A stretch of 64,000 nucleotides of DNA from Atriophallophorus winterbourni (GCA_013407085.1 JACCGJ010000230.1:1-64000), one strand, 5' to 3'. Numbered from the stretch's first letter, positions 28,606 through 41,305 are shown. Numbers and translations: made by a program. The notes: generated by a model from the letters alone, not told the origin.

Positions 28606-31260
28606 TTTCAAGAATATTTTCACAATATTTTTGCCACTCTTGACAATAAATAAGAATGGATTCATTCTTATGGGTAATACTCCTGAAAGAGCACCTGCCA
28701 CCGTTCCCTCAGTCTCTTTTTTGAACGCATTTACTTTAGCTGCCGAGAATAGTTCTGCAAAGAGTGAGTTTCACGCGTTCACTGCACTGGTGCTACTGGA
28801 GTGCGTTCTGGATTGAAGCTCGATTTGCTGTTTACTTAGTTAAAGACTATGCTGTCGTGTACCAACCAAAGGAGAGAACCGAAAGAAGTTATCAAATTCA
28901 AAACAGCCTAAACCTTTGACAACTTTAAATGACTCTATAAGATCACCCATAAGCTGCCACCTACTGAGCGAGAACAGTCCTAATGCTTATAGACGATTTT
29001 TATAGTTGCCGTATGCTAACCCATCGATCATTCAAGTGGCCAGCTTCTGTACTTTTTCTAGCTGCACTATATGTTTATTGTTATAAGGTCTTCAAGCATG
29101 GAAACAGTATTTAAATGTGGCCTTACTTTTGCCTTGTAGAGAGGTAACAGCACCTAAGCTTTTCTGCATGTTAAGGCTGAACGTAGTCGAAACATTTCCC
29201 TCCTGGCGCTTTGAGCCGCAGTAACACTTTGGTCGGCCCAATTAAATTATGCAGAGTATATGATTCTTAAGTTCTTATTAGGTTTTACTCTACGGAACTC
29301 CGTGTGAGCTAAGGGCGTAGAGACAATAATACTGTCCGCCAGTGTAAAAAGCAAGTGACTATTCTCTAGGTTAGAAGGCAGGTCCCACGGAATCGCCCAT
29401 GTCGTCACAGCTCCTACGTCATTTATCAGATCGGATTTATCCGACCTACCGATAATATATACGTAGTCAGCGAAACATATATCAGGGTGAGCGCAGTTGA
29501 TTTGCTAGATCATCAATAAAGATGAGGAACAGCAACGGCCCCAAGACAGCCCTGAGGAACCTCACACGTTATATGCGCACATGCGGAGTATTTATCCTCT
29601 ACCCTGACAGTAAAGGAACGGTCTCTAAAAAATGCCCGAATCCAGTCCAGTAGGGCTCCTGTTACTCATATGGTTGAGACTTTGAAAAGCAAGAGCCTAT
29701 GATTGAGTGGATAAAAAGCCTTACTAAAGTCGTGATAGAAGACCTCTACCGCTATACCATCATCCAAAGCTTAGTGACTTTGTTTAAAAAGGACAACAAG
29801 ATATTCAGACATGACCTACAGTTTAGGAATCCGTGTTGTGCGGCATTCAGTGTTCGGTTATGTATCCACAAATTTTGTCACGGATCAACCTTTCCATAAC
29901 CTTACATAGTACACTAGTGAGGCTAACCGGGTGGTAAGTTTTGGTCGCAGAAGTAGCTCCTCCCCTATGAATAGGCACTACAGCGGCTGTTCTTCAGTCC
30001 AAAGGAAGGGTGCTTTTTCTAAAGGATGTTATAAAACTTTCTGTAATCGGCGTAGCTAATCTAGGAGCTTGCAGTCTGATCATTCGTTAATGAATGTTAC
30101 GGGCCCTGCCGACTTGTTGTATGCTACTCTGGTGTACCTCGAATATAATGTCAGTTCAGTGGGTGCACATTTAAGTAATGGCTCAGAGGCGTTCTAGTTA
30201 TCATCTCGACGTTGCACGCTTCGAAAATGCAAGGAAAACAAGTGAGCCTTTCCTATGCTTGCAATGGCGGCAGAGACATCTTTTTTAAGTTACATACTCC
30301 TCTTCGTGTTGAGCCTTCAGATTGAACGTAGCTTCACTATCATCTTGGATGAGTATTGATATATTGGGTGATTGTCATTTCGAAAAAAAACTTTGCTGCA
30401 CGTTTCTTGGGAAATAAGATATTTGGGACTTCCTTGTAACGGGCACAAGTCCCACATGATGAAGCAAGCTTGTAACGTATCCGTCTTGCGTCGCGATGAC
30501 GAACGCTACGGGGGACTGAGGCTGACTACCATTGAGGCTTACCAATTTGCGAACGGTTACGATAGGGGCTAATCGATCCACAAGTTGGAGGATATTTTTC
30601 CTGATCTGACACCACATCCTATCCACATGATCATTGTTTTGCCATTTGAGTCGCGCTGCTACCTGCAATATGGCAGCGGGGTCGATCTTATGAAAGCATC
30701 GAGACAGCTTAAGTAGGGGTTTACCAAATGACAAAAGAAACTCGCTGGCTAACACTGCATAGTCTCTCTTTTCTTTTCAGCAGTTGAAATAACTATATCG
30801 AGAGTAGACGAAGACAGATCCTCGCGAAATATAGCTGGTTCGTTTTTTTGTTGGCGAAATGCATGGGATTGTAGCCCGTCCAGAAATTCGTTCGCGTTCC
30901 TTGGAGCATTCCAGGTTTGATGCTCCCCGTTTATTTCGGGGTGATTAAAATAACCGAAGATTAAAACATTTGGTGGTATGGCCAAAAGACACGAAAGCTT
31001 AATTTGCAGAAGAGCCACTTCTACGAACAAGTGCTGGGACTATGGTAGACGCAGCTTACCACTATACGCATGCATCCATGCATGGGCTCAACCGCGATTC
31101 ATCTTGTAGAGTTAGCGCGACGGTTGCTCTTTTTAATGTTGAAGTACAATTTTCTTGAGATAGGGTCATCGTCACACTACTGTCCATAATTGAGTTTCTT
31201 CTCGGGAGCAAATACGGTGAGCTACGATTTACACCTAACTTCGACATTATAGCTCCAATT
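28606..31260 (-). pseudogene. Old CR1-type LINE ORF2, many stops and shifts
   Basis: Read on the minus strand from right to left: endonuclease pieces (31247-31062; 31030-30749 with LIFGYFNHPEING and STLDIVIS), the linker region (30755-30375), RT pieces around 29300-29600, and a C-terminal piece near 28900-29080 (GLFSLSRWQL, GDLIESFKVVKGLG). The order is that of APE endonuclease-RT-C terminus. The GDFN and SDH catalytic positions are eroded (GYFN). It is heavily decayed and one of the oldest LINE copies here. Confidence 0.65.
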
Positions 31261-31359
31261 GGGCTTTAAGTTATCTTGTTGGGCGGGATGTCAGATTGCA
31301 CCGCTCACTTACCCTCAGAAGGTAACGTTTCTTTGCTTTTGAAAGAAAGTAGTCGCGAT

Positions 31360-31452
31360 TCCACTGCTTCGCGAAATCAACTACAATGAACCATTCTAGT
31401 GTTCAGGACGTTTTTTTCATGGCAGGGCTAATTAACTATTAGGTGAAAAGTG
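31360..31452 (+). pseudogene. LINE family A ORF1 fragment
   Basis: Contains CATGGCAGGGCTAATTAACT and flanking bases that match the ORF1 of the better family A copy near 52800. It is cut off at 31452, where a minus-strand LINE 3' end begins. The rest of this A copy seems to resume at 32168 with about 0.9 kb of the element missing. Confidence 0.6.
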
Positions 31453-31915
31453 TCCACTTATTGGTGAGGAGAAACATTAATGCGTTTCAAAGACAACATG
31501 AGGATCATACCAACTATTCTCTTACGGAAATAATGAAGGCCACACAAAGTCAAGTCCATTCCTAAAACCCCTACCTAAGTGGAACAAACAACTTCTTTAG
31601 GAAGTCTATTCCAGTAATTTACTACCATTTCACTGAAGTAGAACTTACGAACATTGGACCTGACATATCGCTTGGCCAGTTTTAATGGGTAGCCTCGAGT
31701 ACCCACACTTGGCGCCAGAGCGTAAAATTCACTGGGATGAATAGTACTGAAACCTGGCATGATTTTGAAGCTTTCAATCAGGTCCCCACGTAGCCGCCGC
31801 CTTTTTAGTGAGAAGAGCGCTAGACTCAGCAATCGTTCCTCATACGAGCTACCCGATTGCCCTACAATCATTGAAACAAATGATCATTCATGGCATGACT
31901 TGGTGTATCCAAGAC
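31453..31915 (-). pseudogene. LINE (B-like) C-terminal fragment, minus strand
   Basis: The frame 31871-31575 encodes [44 protein letters not shown] and NYWNRLPKE, the usual end of CR1-type ORF2. Its 3' UTR includes the CTCACC...GGTGAG hairpin shared by family B (near 31456). Inserted into or recombined with the family A copy on the other strand. Confidence 0.7.
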
Positions 31916-31919
31916 TATA

Positions 31920-32167
<248 letters not shown>

Positions 32168-32169
<2 letters not shown>

Positions 32170-33185
32170 TGGAGACTTTAATCTCCCGGGCATTTATTGG
32201 TGTACCAAACGTTCTTAATCAGAGTCAGCGGAGTCGCAATATCTGGACTGGTTTCATGTCAGGGCATTTTATCTGTGTATCAGAGAAACTACAATGTTTA
32301 GATGACGTCACACACTCTATCCACTTTGTAATTAGTTCGATCGTCTCATAAAAAGACAGTCATAGGATTAAATTCCTTTCGCCAATAGGCAAGTGTGACA
32401 ACGCCGTAATTCTTCTTTACTTGACTTTAGTGCATTCTAGATGTCCCGCAACGTTGGTCGCACGGACATCGTCCAAATAAAAGTTTGGGCAATAGATCTT
32501 ATTCATGAACAAACGAATTCAAACTTAGTGTAGAAATCAGGTGGAATATTATAAGAGGACAACTTTTACAACTCCAGGAAACTTTTGCTCCACTAAAAGC
32601 ACTGGGAACGCGAGGAAACCAACCTGGTGGAGCGCGTATATTAGTAACGCTATCAGATAGCGTGACCTCAGCCTGAGGGTGTACAAATACTCAGGAACTC
32701 AGTAGTACATACACTCAAGAAATTCACCTGTTGCGTTGCAAAGTTAAGCTAAAATGGACTTCGAATCCAGACTTGCCATTAAAGGAAATAATACCTTGGA
32801 AGCTTCATATCGCTATATTCACTCTAAAAGTTATTTAAGAGAAAAATATGTACGTTAGTTCTGGATGATGGCAACAATGCTTTGAATGGGTCATGGCCAG
32901 GTGGGCAATTTTCAGCAACCGTGTTATCAACCACTGGAATAAGCTCCAAGTTGGCTCAATAAACAACCCTAACATGCCAAGCCTTAAAACGGCATTAGAC
33001 GCTGAGTTGCCTATCCTATTTCCAAACATTGTCTAATAATAACTAAAAAACACAAAATCATGTTTTTGTAATGTTCCATTTTCTTTCTCCTATCTATCTA
33101 AGCCTGAACAACCAGACATCTTAGCCCACGTGCAGTCTATGACTGTACTGCACTTTGCCCAAATCATGCTAGTGATTTCACAAAT
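32168..33185 (+). pseudogene. LINE family A, decayed endonuclease to 3' UTR
   Basis: Begins with the GDFNLPG endonuclease motif (32170-32192). It then follows the family A copies at 41310 and 53780 through the WWSA region to a C-terminal remnant (ALDAELPILFPNIV) near 33005 and the A-type 3' UTR (33085-33185). It has numerous stops, and most of the RT is missing between about 32830 and 32890. Confidence 0.7.
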
Positions 33186-33404
33186 CATACATTGTTCACG
33201 CATATTATTGCATTGTTTCCTGAATCGATGACCTCTACCTGTGCTGGTGAATAAGACTTCTACCATACTTTCCAGATATCCGGAAACAATAACGTGTCAA
33301 CCGTACGAACTATGTACTCAATTTAGAAGTGGCGTGTGCTCAACCGCTTACCGTCGCAGGAAATATGTGCACGTGATTTGATTATAACCAGATTCAGCGT
33401 AGTG
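33186..33404. other. Short unassigned spacer
   Basis: No resemblance found; lies between the family A 3' end and the truncated family B RT. Confidence 0.3.
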
Positions 33405-34800
33405 CAACTTGACTAACCTAACTAACCTTCTTAGTTTTCTCAATACTGCAACTAAAAGGTTGGATGAAGGTAAGCCTGTCGAAGCCCTCCACCTACACTT
33501 CAGCAAGGCTTTCGATTCCGTAAACCACCGCCTTCTAGAGATTAAGCTAGCAGCAAAAGGCATACGGGGTAGTCTACTTACTTGGATAAAGGCCTTACTT
33601 TCAGGCAGGACATTCCGACTTAGGGTCGGATCTACGCTATCGAATCGAACCGACGTGATCAGTGGTGTACTCCAAGGGTCAATACTCGGTCCTCTTCTAT
33701 TCCTGATTTTCATCGATGACTTATCCTCTGCATTAAGTGCCCATGCTTCTTTTTCGCGTATGATTTGAAATTCATCGGATCAACCGACGAAGATACCTTG
33801 ATGCACGAGCTTGAACGGGTCATAAACTGGTCACACCAGTGGGACCTCCCACTGAAATTTAATAAGAGCCAACTCTTGTCAGCACTGGTTGATAAGATTT
33901 CAGTTCAGGTGTCGGGCAATTCTCTCACTGTTAGCGCCACATAGCTTGTTAAGTATTTAGGAGTACTAGTTAGGACTGACTTCAAATAGGAGGACTAATG
34001 CGCCGCTGCAGCTCAACGTGGTCGCAAAGTGCTCTTTTGGCTGAGATCTGTGTTATCCAACAGAAGACCCGATGTATTCCTGCTTCTTTACAAGGCATTA
34101 GTTCGGCCGCATTTAGAATATTGCGTCCAGGCGTGGTGCCGGAAACAGATCTGAGATCATTCGACTTCGAAAGGGTTCAGCGTCTCGCAACTCGCATGAT
34201 TAAGGGTCAGCGAGGGAAACCTCACGCTGCACACCTGAATTACTTAGATCTTTTTTCACTTACGCGCCGTCGTTTGAGAGGGGACATAATTGAAACCTTC
34301 AAGATCTTGAAGGGGTTAAGTGGCGTTTCCATGACAGACTTCTTTGCTTTAAGTCCCGAGCTGAGCACCCGGGGCCATTCACTTAAACTCGCTAAGGAGC
34401 GATGTAGACTAGACTCCAGGAAAATCGTTTTCAGCCTCAGAGTGGTAAATATCTGGAACCGGCTTCCAGAACAACCTATATCCCTGTTTGTTCTGTTTCG
34501 GTAGGAAGTTTCAAGAATAGACTTGACTCTGTGTGGTCTTCATTATTTCATGAATTTTATCCGTAAGGGAATAGTTGGTATGATCCTTATATTGTCTTTT
34601 GAACGCTCTAATTTTTATCCTCACCTATTGGTGAGGGGAGTTTTTCTGTAGCTTTTCAGATTACTCTCATACCAGAAGATATTTGTGAAGATATTGTTTG
34701 AACTGGTAAACACTCTTCTGTGGCATACCATCGAAAGAAATCTGGACGCTCGATTGGCTCGTTAGCCACATACTGTCCTGTGCAAACTGAACTGAACTGG
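33405..34800 (+). pseudogene. LINE family B, RT to 3' end (5'-truncated)
   Basis: RT frame 33409-33768: KRLDEGKPVEALHLHFSKAFDSVNH (motif A), TDVISGVLQGSILGPLLFLIFIDD (motif B). Motif C is lost to a frameshift at about 33750 (expected FADDVKFIG; the shifted frame gives VKFIGST in another phase). The C-terminal region (33998-34504) holds [28 protein letters not shown] and WNRLPE. The 3' UTR has the CTCACCTATTGGTGAGG hairpin, CTGGACGCTCGATTGGCTCG and an ACTGA-repeat tail (34785-34799). Confidence 0.85.
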
Positions 34801-37015
34801 CGGAAATATACAGCCTTACCAACCTATAGAAATTCGTTGTGCTATAAGGCTTCGAGAAACAACACAGTAAAGCTTCAACGGAAGCTTAGGCGAAGCTACG
34901 AAACTTACCTGGCGAAATCTGCTAAAAAGAATCCTAAGAAGAATTATAGTTATGTTCAGTCTAAGGATAAGACAAGGGAGCATATAGCTACCCCAATATT
35001 AGATAATGGCGAGAAAGCCAATTCTGGCCCCGAAAAGGCAGCAGATTTTAGGACTATTTTCGAAGCTTACATAAAATCGATGTCGGCGATTCGATTTACT
35101 CAGTTCCAACTCTTAATACGGAATTAGGTGCCTCACTAAGCGAAGTAGTTTTTTGCACGGATGATGTCGCTCGTATCTTTAAGAATCTAGACGAAAATAA
35201 ATTCGCCGGACCTGACGATTTGCATCCTAAATTTGTAAAGGAAATATCTAAAGTACTAGCAGAGCCTCTATGTGAGTTATACAACGAAAAGCTCTGCAAA
35301 GGCATCCTACCAGATGAATGGAAGAAAGCCATTGTCGTACCCATTCCAAAGGGAGGTTGCGCAAACATAGTTAAGAATTTCCGACCGGTTAGCTTGACTA
35401 GTGTTTTATGTAAAACCTTGGAGACACTTATCAGGGATCGGTTGTGCAGCCACCCCGTGCAAAATTCCTGATTAAGCACGGTTCAACATGGCTTTCTTAA
35501 AGGAATGTCGTGTCCCTCGAATCTTTTATGCTTTTTGTTCGAGTTTCTAAGACACTGAATGAATGGGAACGGGTAGATGTCTTTTACTTAGACTTAAGTA
35601 GGGCGTTTGATTCGGTTAATCACAGGTTCCTAGGGATGAAACTTGCGGCTAATGGCATATATGGTAAGCTTCACGACTGGATAACCAGTTTTCTTCGTGA
35701 TAGATCCTTCCAGGTCCGTGTAGGCGATACTACCTCTGAATTCGCAACAGTTACCAGTGGGGTCCCCCAAGGTTCAGTATAAGGCTCAATACTCTTTCTG
35801 ATCCTCATCAATGATCTGGCATCGCAGTTGTCATGTCCATGCTACATGTTTGCTGATGATGTGAAATTCACCGGATCCAGTGATCACGGTGATTTATTGA
35901 GAGATATTGAAAAGGTCATTGAATGGTCGCAGGATTGGGATCTTCCTCTGAACTATAGTAAATTTCATCTGTTGTCTGCAGCAGTCGACAGAATTACAGT
36001 AACTGCGAATGACGGTAGGATCGACTTTCAATATATTCAGAGGGTTAAGGATTTAAGTATAATCGTAACAGCGACTTCAAATGGGCTGCGCAATGTGCCA
36101 CAGCTGCACAACGAGCTGGAGGAGAATTCTTTAGGCTTAAATCCGTTCTGACATGTAGAACGCCGAAAGTGTTTATCCCTTTATATACGGCGATTGTCGG
36201 GCCACATTAAGAATAATGCGTGCAAGCCTGGAGCCCTTTCTTTCAAAAGGACATATAACTACTAGAAATAGTCCAACGACTGGCTTCCAAAATTGTTGAA
36301 GGTATGTTTGGGAAACCCTACGAAGAACGTCTAATTTCTTTAGGTCTCTTCTCCCTTTGGCGTCGGCGTCTACGGGGTGACCTCATAGAAACTTTCAAAA
36401 TCCTGAAAGGCCTAAGCGACGAGGGCTGTTAAATCCTGTTCTATCGAGCTATCAACCCCTCAACTAGAGGACATACAATGAAGCTCGTCTGAATCTTAGG
36501 CAACACTTTTTCAGTGAAAGAGTGGTAAGCTTCTGGATTAAGCTGTCTGAGGAACTAAAAGCTTGCACATCAATAGGTGCATTCAAAAGTGGTTTAGATG
36601 ATCTGTGGCTTGGGCATTTCCCAGACTTTTTCCGTGAATATACAGGTTGTCTGTAGTCAGATTAGTTCATTTTTGTTCATATTGAATTTATATGGTCTTG
36701 AACATGATTTAAAAAAAATCCTGTTTTATAATACCTCGTTTTAAATGTCATGTTTTAAATGTACGCACCAATTTTCCACAGCTAACCTCTCACCAGCTTG
36801 GCGAAGAGAAACTCTTTCCGTTTTTCTCAGTTGCAGCTACAAATTATGGGACCGAAGGATGGTTTGAAAAACACCGGACGTACATTTGCATACGACTAGG
36901 ATACCAGAGAAAAATGAACCAACTTTGGCGGTGGTGGGCGCTCATTTAAAACTTTCCAGAGACAAAAATTCTGGACGCTCGATTGGCTTATCAGCCATTT
37001 ACAGTCATGTGCTAA
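34801..37015 (+). pseudogene. LINE family B2, linker to 3' end (5'-truncated)
   Basis: Starts directly after the ACTGA tail of the previous LINE. Frames: 34810-35127 (RKLRRSYETYLAKSAKK, NYSYVQSKDKTREH), 35220-35471 (GILPDEWKKAIVVPIPKGG, NFRPVSLTSVLCKTLE), 35510-35782 (VDVFYLDLSRAFDSVNH, TSGVPQGSV) and 35828-36151 (MFADDVKFTGSS, catalytic FADD; GDFKW-equivalent damaged). The C-terminal end is near 36620. It has a stop after VPQGSV and several shifts. The 3' UTR contains a weak hairpin near 36787 and a CTGGACGCTCGATTGGC block at 36971-36990. Confidence 0.8.
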
Positions 37016-37170
37016 CTGAAATGAATTAATCCCTTGGCGTCGCGATCGTCGAGGATATCTAAATCATAAAAAAACGCTTTGGCATTGGTGGTTGCTTCTC
37101 TGCAACTTTCCGCCGAAAGAAATACTGGACGCTCGATTGGCTCGTTAGCCACCTACTGTCCTGTGCGCCC
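37016..37170 (+). mobile_element. LINE B 3' UTR fragment
   Basis: About 150 bp matching only the last part of the family B 3' UTR (GCTTTGGCA...CTGGACGCTCGATTGGCTCG...CTGTCCTGTGC), repeated just downstream of the similar end of B2. Probably a very short 5'-truncated insertion or a tandem duplication of the UTR end. Confidence 0.7.
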
Positions 37171-37246
37171 GGTTTGAATTTTGTTTCCACACTGCTTAAT
37201 TTTTCGAAATTCATTAAATTTCTGATTCATCGATTACATTAGCAAA

Positions 37247-37684
37247 ATGATTCAAAATTCTTGTCTTCGCCTTCACTCTAGCTGCAAGAAGAAAGTTTCT
37301 GAAGGTATAGAGTGCGACGTGTGCCGGTGTTGGACTCATCCCGAATGCTCTGGACTGTCGTCAGCACAATTTAAGGTTTATGTGGCCCATCGATGGCTTA
37401 CATGGCTATGTGCTGACTGCATGAAGTCCGTGGAAACTTTGGTTGAGGAGTGTAAGCGTCTTGAGAAACGTAAGCGTTCTCCTCCACGTCCATCTCCGAA
37501 ACCCAAAACTTTTGCCGTAGTAGCTAGGTCAGTGGTCCCGTCGGCCTTCAGACAGCATACTAATCCTTTGAGATCACAGAAGGCAAAATCATCGCCAACC
37601 TCCTGTCCTCCAAAGGCTGAATGGAAGAAAGTTAAAGAACATCGGGGTGTGCACATTAGCCCGACAAGGATGTTCGCGCTCTAG
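37247..37684 (+). CDS. LINE B ORF1 protein, N-terminal part with zinc finger
   Basis: 145 codons from ATG. Residues 6-58 hold the pattern CLRLHSSCKKK, ECDVCRCWTHPECSG, WLCADC, a PHD-like Cys/His cluster that binds zinc. The same layout appears at 52221, 59930 and 62671. A basic, Pro-rich stretch follows (KRKRSPPRPSPKPK). The frame stops at 37684; the conserved C-terminal block (VGKWRVGPN, RPIVVEFTKQCDRDYFLS) continues in another frame at 37900-38060. ORF1 proteins of CR1-type LINEs bind element RNA. The role of the zinc finger is unproven. Confidence 0.75.
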   Translation: MIQNSCLRLHSSCKKKVSEGIECDVCRCWTHPECSGLSSAQFKVYVAHRWLTWLCADCMKSVETLVEECKRLEKRKRSPPRPSPKPKTFAVVARSVVPSAFRQHTNPLRSQKAKSSPTSCPPKAEWKKVKEHRGVHISPTRMFAL

Positions 37685-38206
37685 CTCGGGAAGTCCACCA
37701 TTTAGGAAAAGTGGTTGCTGTGCTGCAAGCCAGAAACCAAGTTAGCTCAACACGGGCTAAAAATGTCCTCATTTTAACGCAGGTTGAGCTTTATATCCGA
37801 GAATCAAAGGCTCGTGAGGAAAGCGATCGGAGAAAGGTTATCGACCTACTCCGTGCTTCAGGCATGAGACCGACTCTCCACTGAAGCCAGTTCACAAGGT
37901 CGGGAAATGGAGGGTTGGCCCAAATGACGCATCTATCAGATCGCCGCGGCCAATTGTAGTCGAATTCACGAAGCAATGTGATCGCGACTACTTCCTTTCA
38001 AGAGCAGAGAAACTTAACTGCGTCGAGGGAAAATGCATCGTGCAACCTGAAACCCCGGTACACCTGAAAACTTCTAGCCCAATTAGAGCTAGAAAGTCAA
38101 AGTTAGCTGTAAATCGTAGCTCACCAAATTCTCTCCCGAGGCGAAACTTAGAAAATGTCAACAGTGTGTCGATGACGCTAAAACAGGATAATTATACTCT
38201 AACATG
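37685..38206 (+). pseudogene. LINE B ORF1, C-terminal part in shifted frames
   Basis: After the stop at 37684 the ORF1 sequence goes on through two frame changes. The clearest segment (about 37890-38070) encodes PVHKVGKWRVGPNDASIRSP and VVEFTKQCDRDYF. It aligns with family A (VHRVGRWN, ILIEFMNQQDRDTLL) and family D (IHRLGKWKLD, ILVEFKYQADRDALL). Confidence 0.65.
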
Positions 38207-38269
38207 AGCTGTAGTGACTCAGACCATGAAGATTGAACTAGATGCCAGCAGTTGTCTGTTTCGAAAACG

Positions 38270-39452
38270 AATGCAGAAGGGGCGTTGCTCCTTATTGATA
38301 ACGCTATTCTCTTCGAGAAAAGTATTTATTTTTCTACAACGAATGTGCAGATAATATCTGCCTTGCTCATGTATGGATGCACGCGTATAGTTGTATGCTG
38401 CGTCTACCGTAGTCCGAGCACTAGTTTGGAAGAAGATATGGAATATGGTCTTTTTCCTTGAATATGGTCTGCACAATACGGGCCCAGGGTTATCACTCAC
38501 TATTGAAAATGTCAAAGTTGTTACTAATGTCCTGACTTGCTACAAGGCAGCACTGGCGATTGCTTGTGTTTACGTCACGCCCTGTGCAACCCTGCGAGAA
38601 ATTAGTCAACTGCTTGAGATGCTTGACAGGTTGTTTCAATCAGCCCCAAGCGTACTCATTCTAAGTGATTTCAATCTCCCATATATAGACTGGTCAGCTT
38701 CTTCAGGGGTACCCACTGAGCAATCCGCATCTTTTTTCGATTGGATCCACTATCATGGATTAAATCAGCACGTGATCGAACCCACTAGGTTCCGCGATGG
38801 ATGCACTCCATCCACTTTTGACTTGGTGCTGTCGTCTCAGCTAGAAGCTGTCAAGAATGTCAAGTTCCTAATTCCTCATGGCAAAAGCGACCACGTAATG
38901 TTAGGCTTCGAAGCGCTGTTGCGTTTTTACAAACCTCTTGCGCGCCCTAGACGTAATTTTAGGCGTGTTGACCGGGGCACACTTTTACAGTCATCAAAAT
39001 CTTACCTTCTGTTCTCGAGTGATTCTAGGGGAACTGAAAACTGGGACAGAATTTGCAAATTTCTTAACGGGCTACAAGACCTGCATGCTCCACTGCAATG
39101 CGTAAATAAGCACCAGCGGCCACCCTGGTGGTCTCCCAACGTTCTTCGTTCTATTCGTAAACGTGATCGCTTATGGAGGCAATATGGGCTATCGCTCACC
39201 TCTGCTTCGTGGGTCCGTTACAGAACCGCCCGAAACGCTAGTGTCAAAATGCAGCGTGTGCTAAAACAGAAGTTTGAGTTATCCTTAGCCAGGGATGCTA
39301 AATCCAGCCCGAAAAGGTGTTACAGTTACGCGCAATCCAATGAAAAAACTAGGGAAAACATCGGTGACTTAAAACTGGAGGATGGACTAGTAGTTAATAG
39401 TGACCTAGCTAAGGCGACAGCCTTCTCAATGTTTTTCAGTAGCGTTCAGTGA
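38270..39452 (+). pseudogene. LINE B ORF2, APE endonuclease part
   Basis: The frame 38391-39452 holds ALAIACVYVTPCATLRE, LILSDFNLPYIDW (GDFN position with Gly changed to Ser), TPSTFDLVLSS and HGKSDHVML (SDH catalytic pair present). PPWWSPNVL and CYSYAQSNEKTREN follow at the linker to the RT. Upstream (38270-38455) a second, similar endonuclease piece (ALLLIDNAILFEKSI, VVCCVYRSPSTSLEED) repeats the strand before GDFN. The locus is therefore a chimera or carries an internal duplication. The N-terminal TETW motif was not found. Confidence 0.75.
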
Positions 39453-39454
39453 AG

Positions 39455-40865
39455 GGATAATTCTTTACTCACACCGTCTGAGTTGCTTAAATTTCCATCG
39501 AGTGTGCCTGCACTAGATGATTTGTCCTTTAATGAGGCAGAGGTGTATGGAGCTCTTAATCATGTTCGTGCTAACAAGGCTGAGGGTTCGGATGACATCC
39601 ACTCAATTACTGACCAGCATCGTTTCGAAAGTATTGGAAAGACTTATACGCGACAAAATCTGCCAGCATCTCTGCCAGCATTCTCTACTTAGTGTAGCTC
39701 AACAGGGATTCCTGAAAGGGAGGTCTTGTCTGACTAAGCTCTTGAGATTCCTCAATATTGCTACGAAAAGGTTGGATGAAGGGAATCCGGTCGAAGCGCT
39801 CTACCTGGATTTTAGCAAGGCTTTCGATCCCGTCAGCCACAGATTTTTGGAAACTAAGCTGGCAGCAAAAGGCATACGGGGTAGTTTACTCGCTCAAATA
39901 AAATCATTGCTGACAGGTAGGACCTTTAGAGTAGGATCTACGTTGTCGATCCAAACGGAGGTGATAAGTGGGTTGCCTCAGGGATCTGTGCTAGGTCCGC
40001 TGCTCTTTCTGATTTTTATCGATGACGTGTCGCCTATCTTGGAGTGCCCGTGATTCATTTTCGCGGATGACGTGAAGTTTATTGGCTCAACGAATGAAGA
40101 TACTCTGATGCACGACCTCGAGCGGGTCATTGACTGGTCCATACGGTGGGACCTCCCCTGAACCTCAATAAGTGCCAACTCTTGTCTGCTCTGGTCGACA
40201 AGATTACAGTCCAGGTGTCAGGTATTCCTATTAGCGTTGATGCCACACAGCGGGTTAAGGACTCGGGTGTCCTAGTTAGAGCTGACTTCAAATAGGAGGA
40301 CCAATGCGCTGTTGCAGCGCAACGTGCACGCAATGTGCTCTTTCGGTTGAAGTCGGTGCTTCCAAGCAGAAGTCCCGACGTGTTGCTGCCACTTTAAAAG
40401 GCGTTAGTCAGGCCACATTTGGAATATTGTGTCCAGGCGTGGTGTCCTCACTACCAGAAGGATATCATTCGACTTGAAAGCGTCCAGCGACTAGCAACAC
40501 TCATGATTGAGGGTCAGCGTGGGAAAAGTTATGCTGATCGCATTTGGGCTCTGGGTCTTTTATCTATTAGGCGTCGTCGTTTGAGAGGTGATTTGATTGA
40601 AACCTTTAAGATCTTAAAGGGTTTAAGCGGCGTTCATCCAGATGACATCTTTACCTTAAGTCCTAAGCTGGGCACTCGCGGACACACTCTCAAGCTTGCT
40701 ATGGAACGATGTCGACTAGATTCTAGGAAAAACGTTTTCAGCTTCAGGGTGGTCAACTTCTGGAACAAGCTCCCTGAAGAACTTATCTCCTGTAGTTCCG
40801 TCTCAACTTTCAAGCAGGGTTTAGACCGTGACTGGGGTAAGTTATTCTCTGATCACATTCCATGA
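39455..40865 (+). pseudogene. LINE B ORF2, reverse transcriptase and C terminus
   Basis: RT pieces: 39483-39620 (N-terminal part), 39517-40053 (GFLKGRSCLTKLLRFL, EALYLDFSKAF for motif A, SGLPQGSVLGPLLFLIFIDD for motif B). A stop follows in SPILECP*FIF, just before the FADD motif at about 40063-40075. The C-terminal frame 40419-40865 ([47 protein letters not shown]) is open. About 100 bp of RT between 39590 and 39610 appear deleted. Confidence 0.8.
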
Positions 40866-41303
40866 TGACCATACTTAGTTTGTACTCCATTTTGTTCGCT
40901 ATTCACTGTAGCAATTTTAGAGCATCTTCTTATTCTTGATTCTGCATCAGCTGACCTCTCATCGTGCTGGTGAGGAGAAACTGCCTTTTCTTTTTTCCAG
41001 CATCGAATATTGCGCGTTTCTGTCCTACTACTATCCTACTACTACAACGCCTGGCACCGCGATCATCAGAGATTGCAAACAGAGAAGAAAGAAAATTACC
41101 TTTTGGCAGTCCATCGATTACAGCACGGTGCTCCCCCAACTACATTCTCCTAGTCCAACGACCATCAGAGGTTCCACGCGGAGAAAATGTTTTGACCATT
41201 TGGCAGTGGTGGGTGCTTCTCTACAGCTTTCCACCGAATGAAATCCTGGACGCTCGATTGTCTTGTCAGCCACATACTGCCCTGTGCCTAATAAACTGAA
41301 CTG
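40866..41303 (+). promoter_or_regulatory. LINE B 3' UTR with hairpin and ACTGA tail
   Basis: The stem-loop (CTCTCATCGTGCTGGTGAGGAG, 40955-40976) recurs in shortened or varied form at about 31456, 34620, 36787 and 57245. CTGGACGCTCGATTG and a terminal ACTGA pair follow. For LINEs the 3' UTR structure is what the RT recognises when it starts copying. I infer that role here. Confidence 0.6.
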
Positions 41304-41305
41304 CC

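Larger units (their letters stand above)
37171..41303 (+). mobile_element. LINE family B, near full-length
   Basis: Contains a 5' leader (37171-37246), ORF1 with the Cys/His zinc finger, a damaged ORF2 with endonuclease and RT, and a 3' UTR with the hairpin (CTGACCTCTCATCGTGCTGG, 40950-40969), CTGGACGCTCGATTG and an ACTGA tail (to 41303). This is the most complete B copy in the window. Coding lesions prevent activity. Confidence 0.85.

Noticed and set aside
40950..41303. A self-cleaving ribozyme in the LINE B 3' UTR
   Set aside because: The hairpin is clear but I could not find the conserved core of hammerhead or HDV-type ribozymes.
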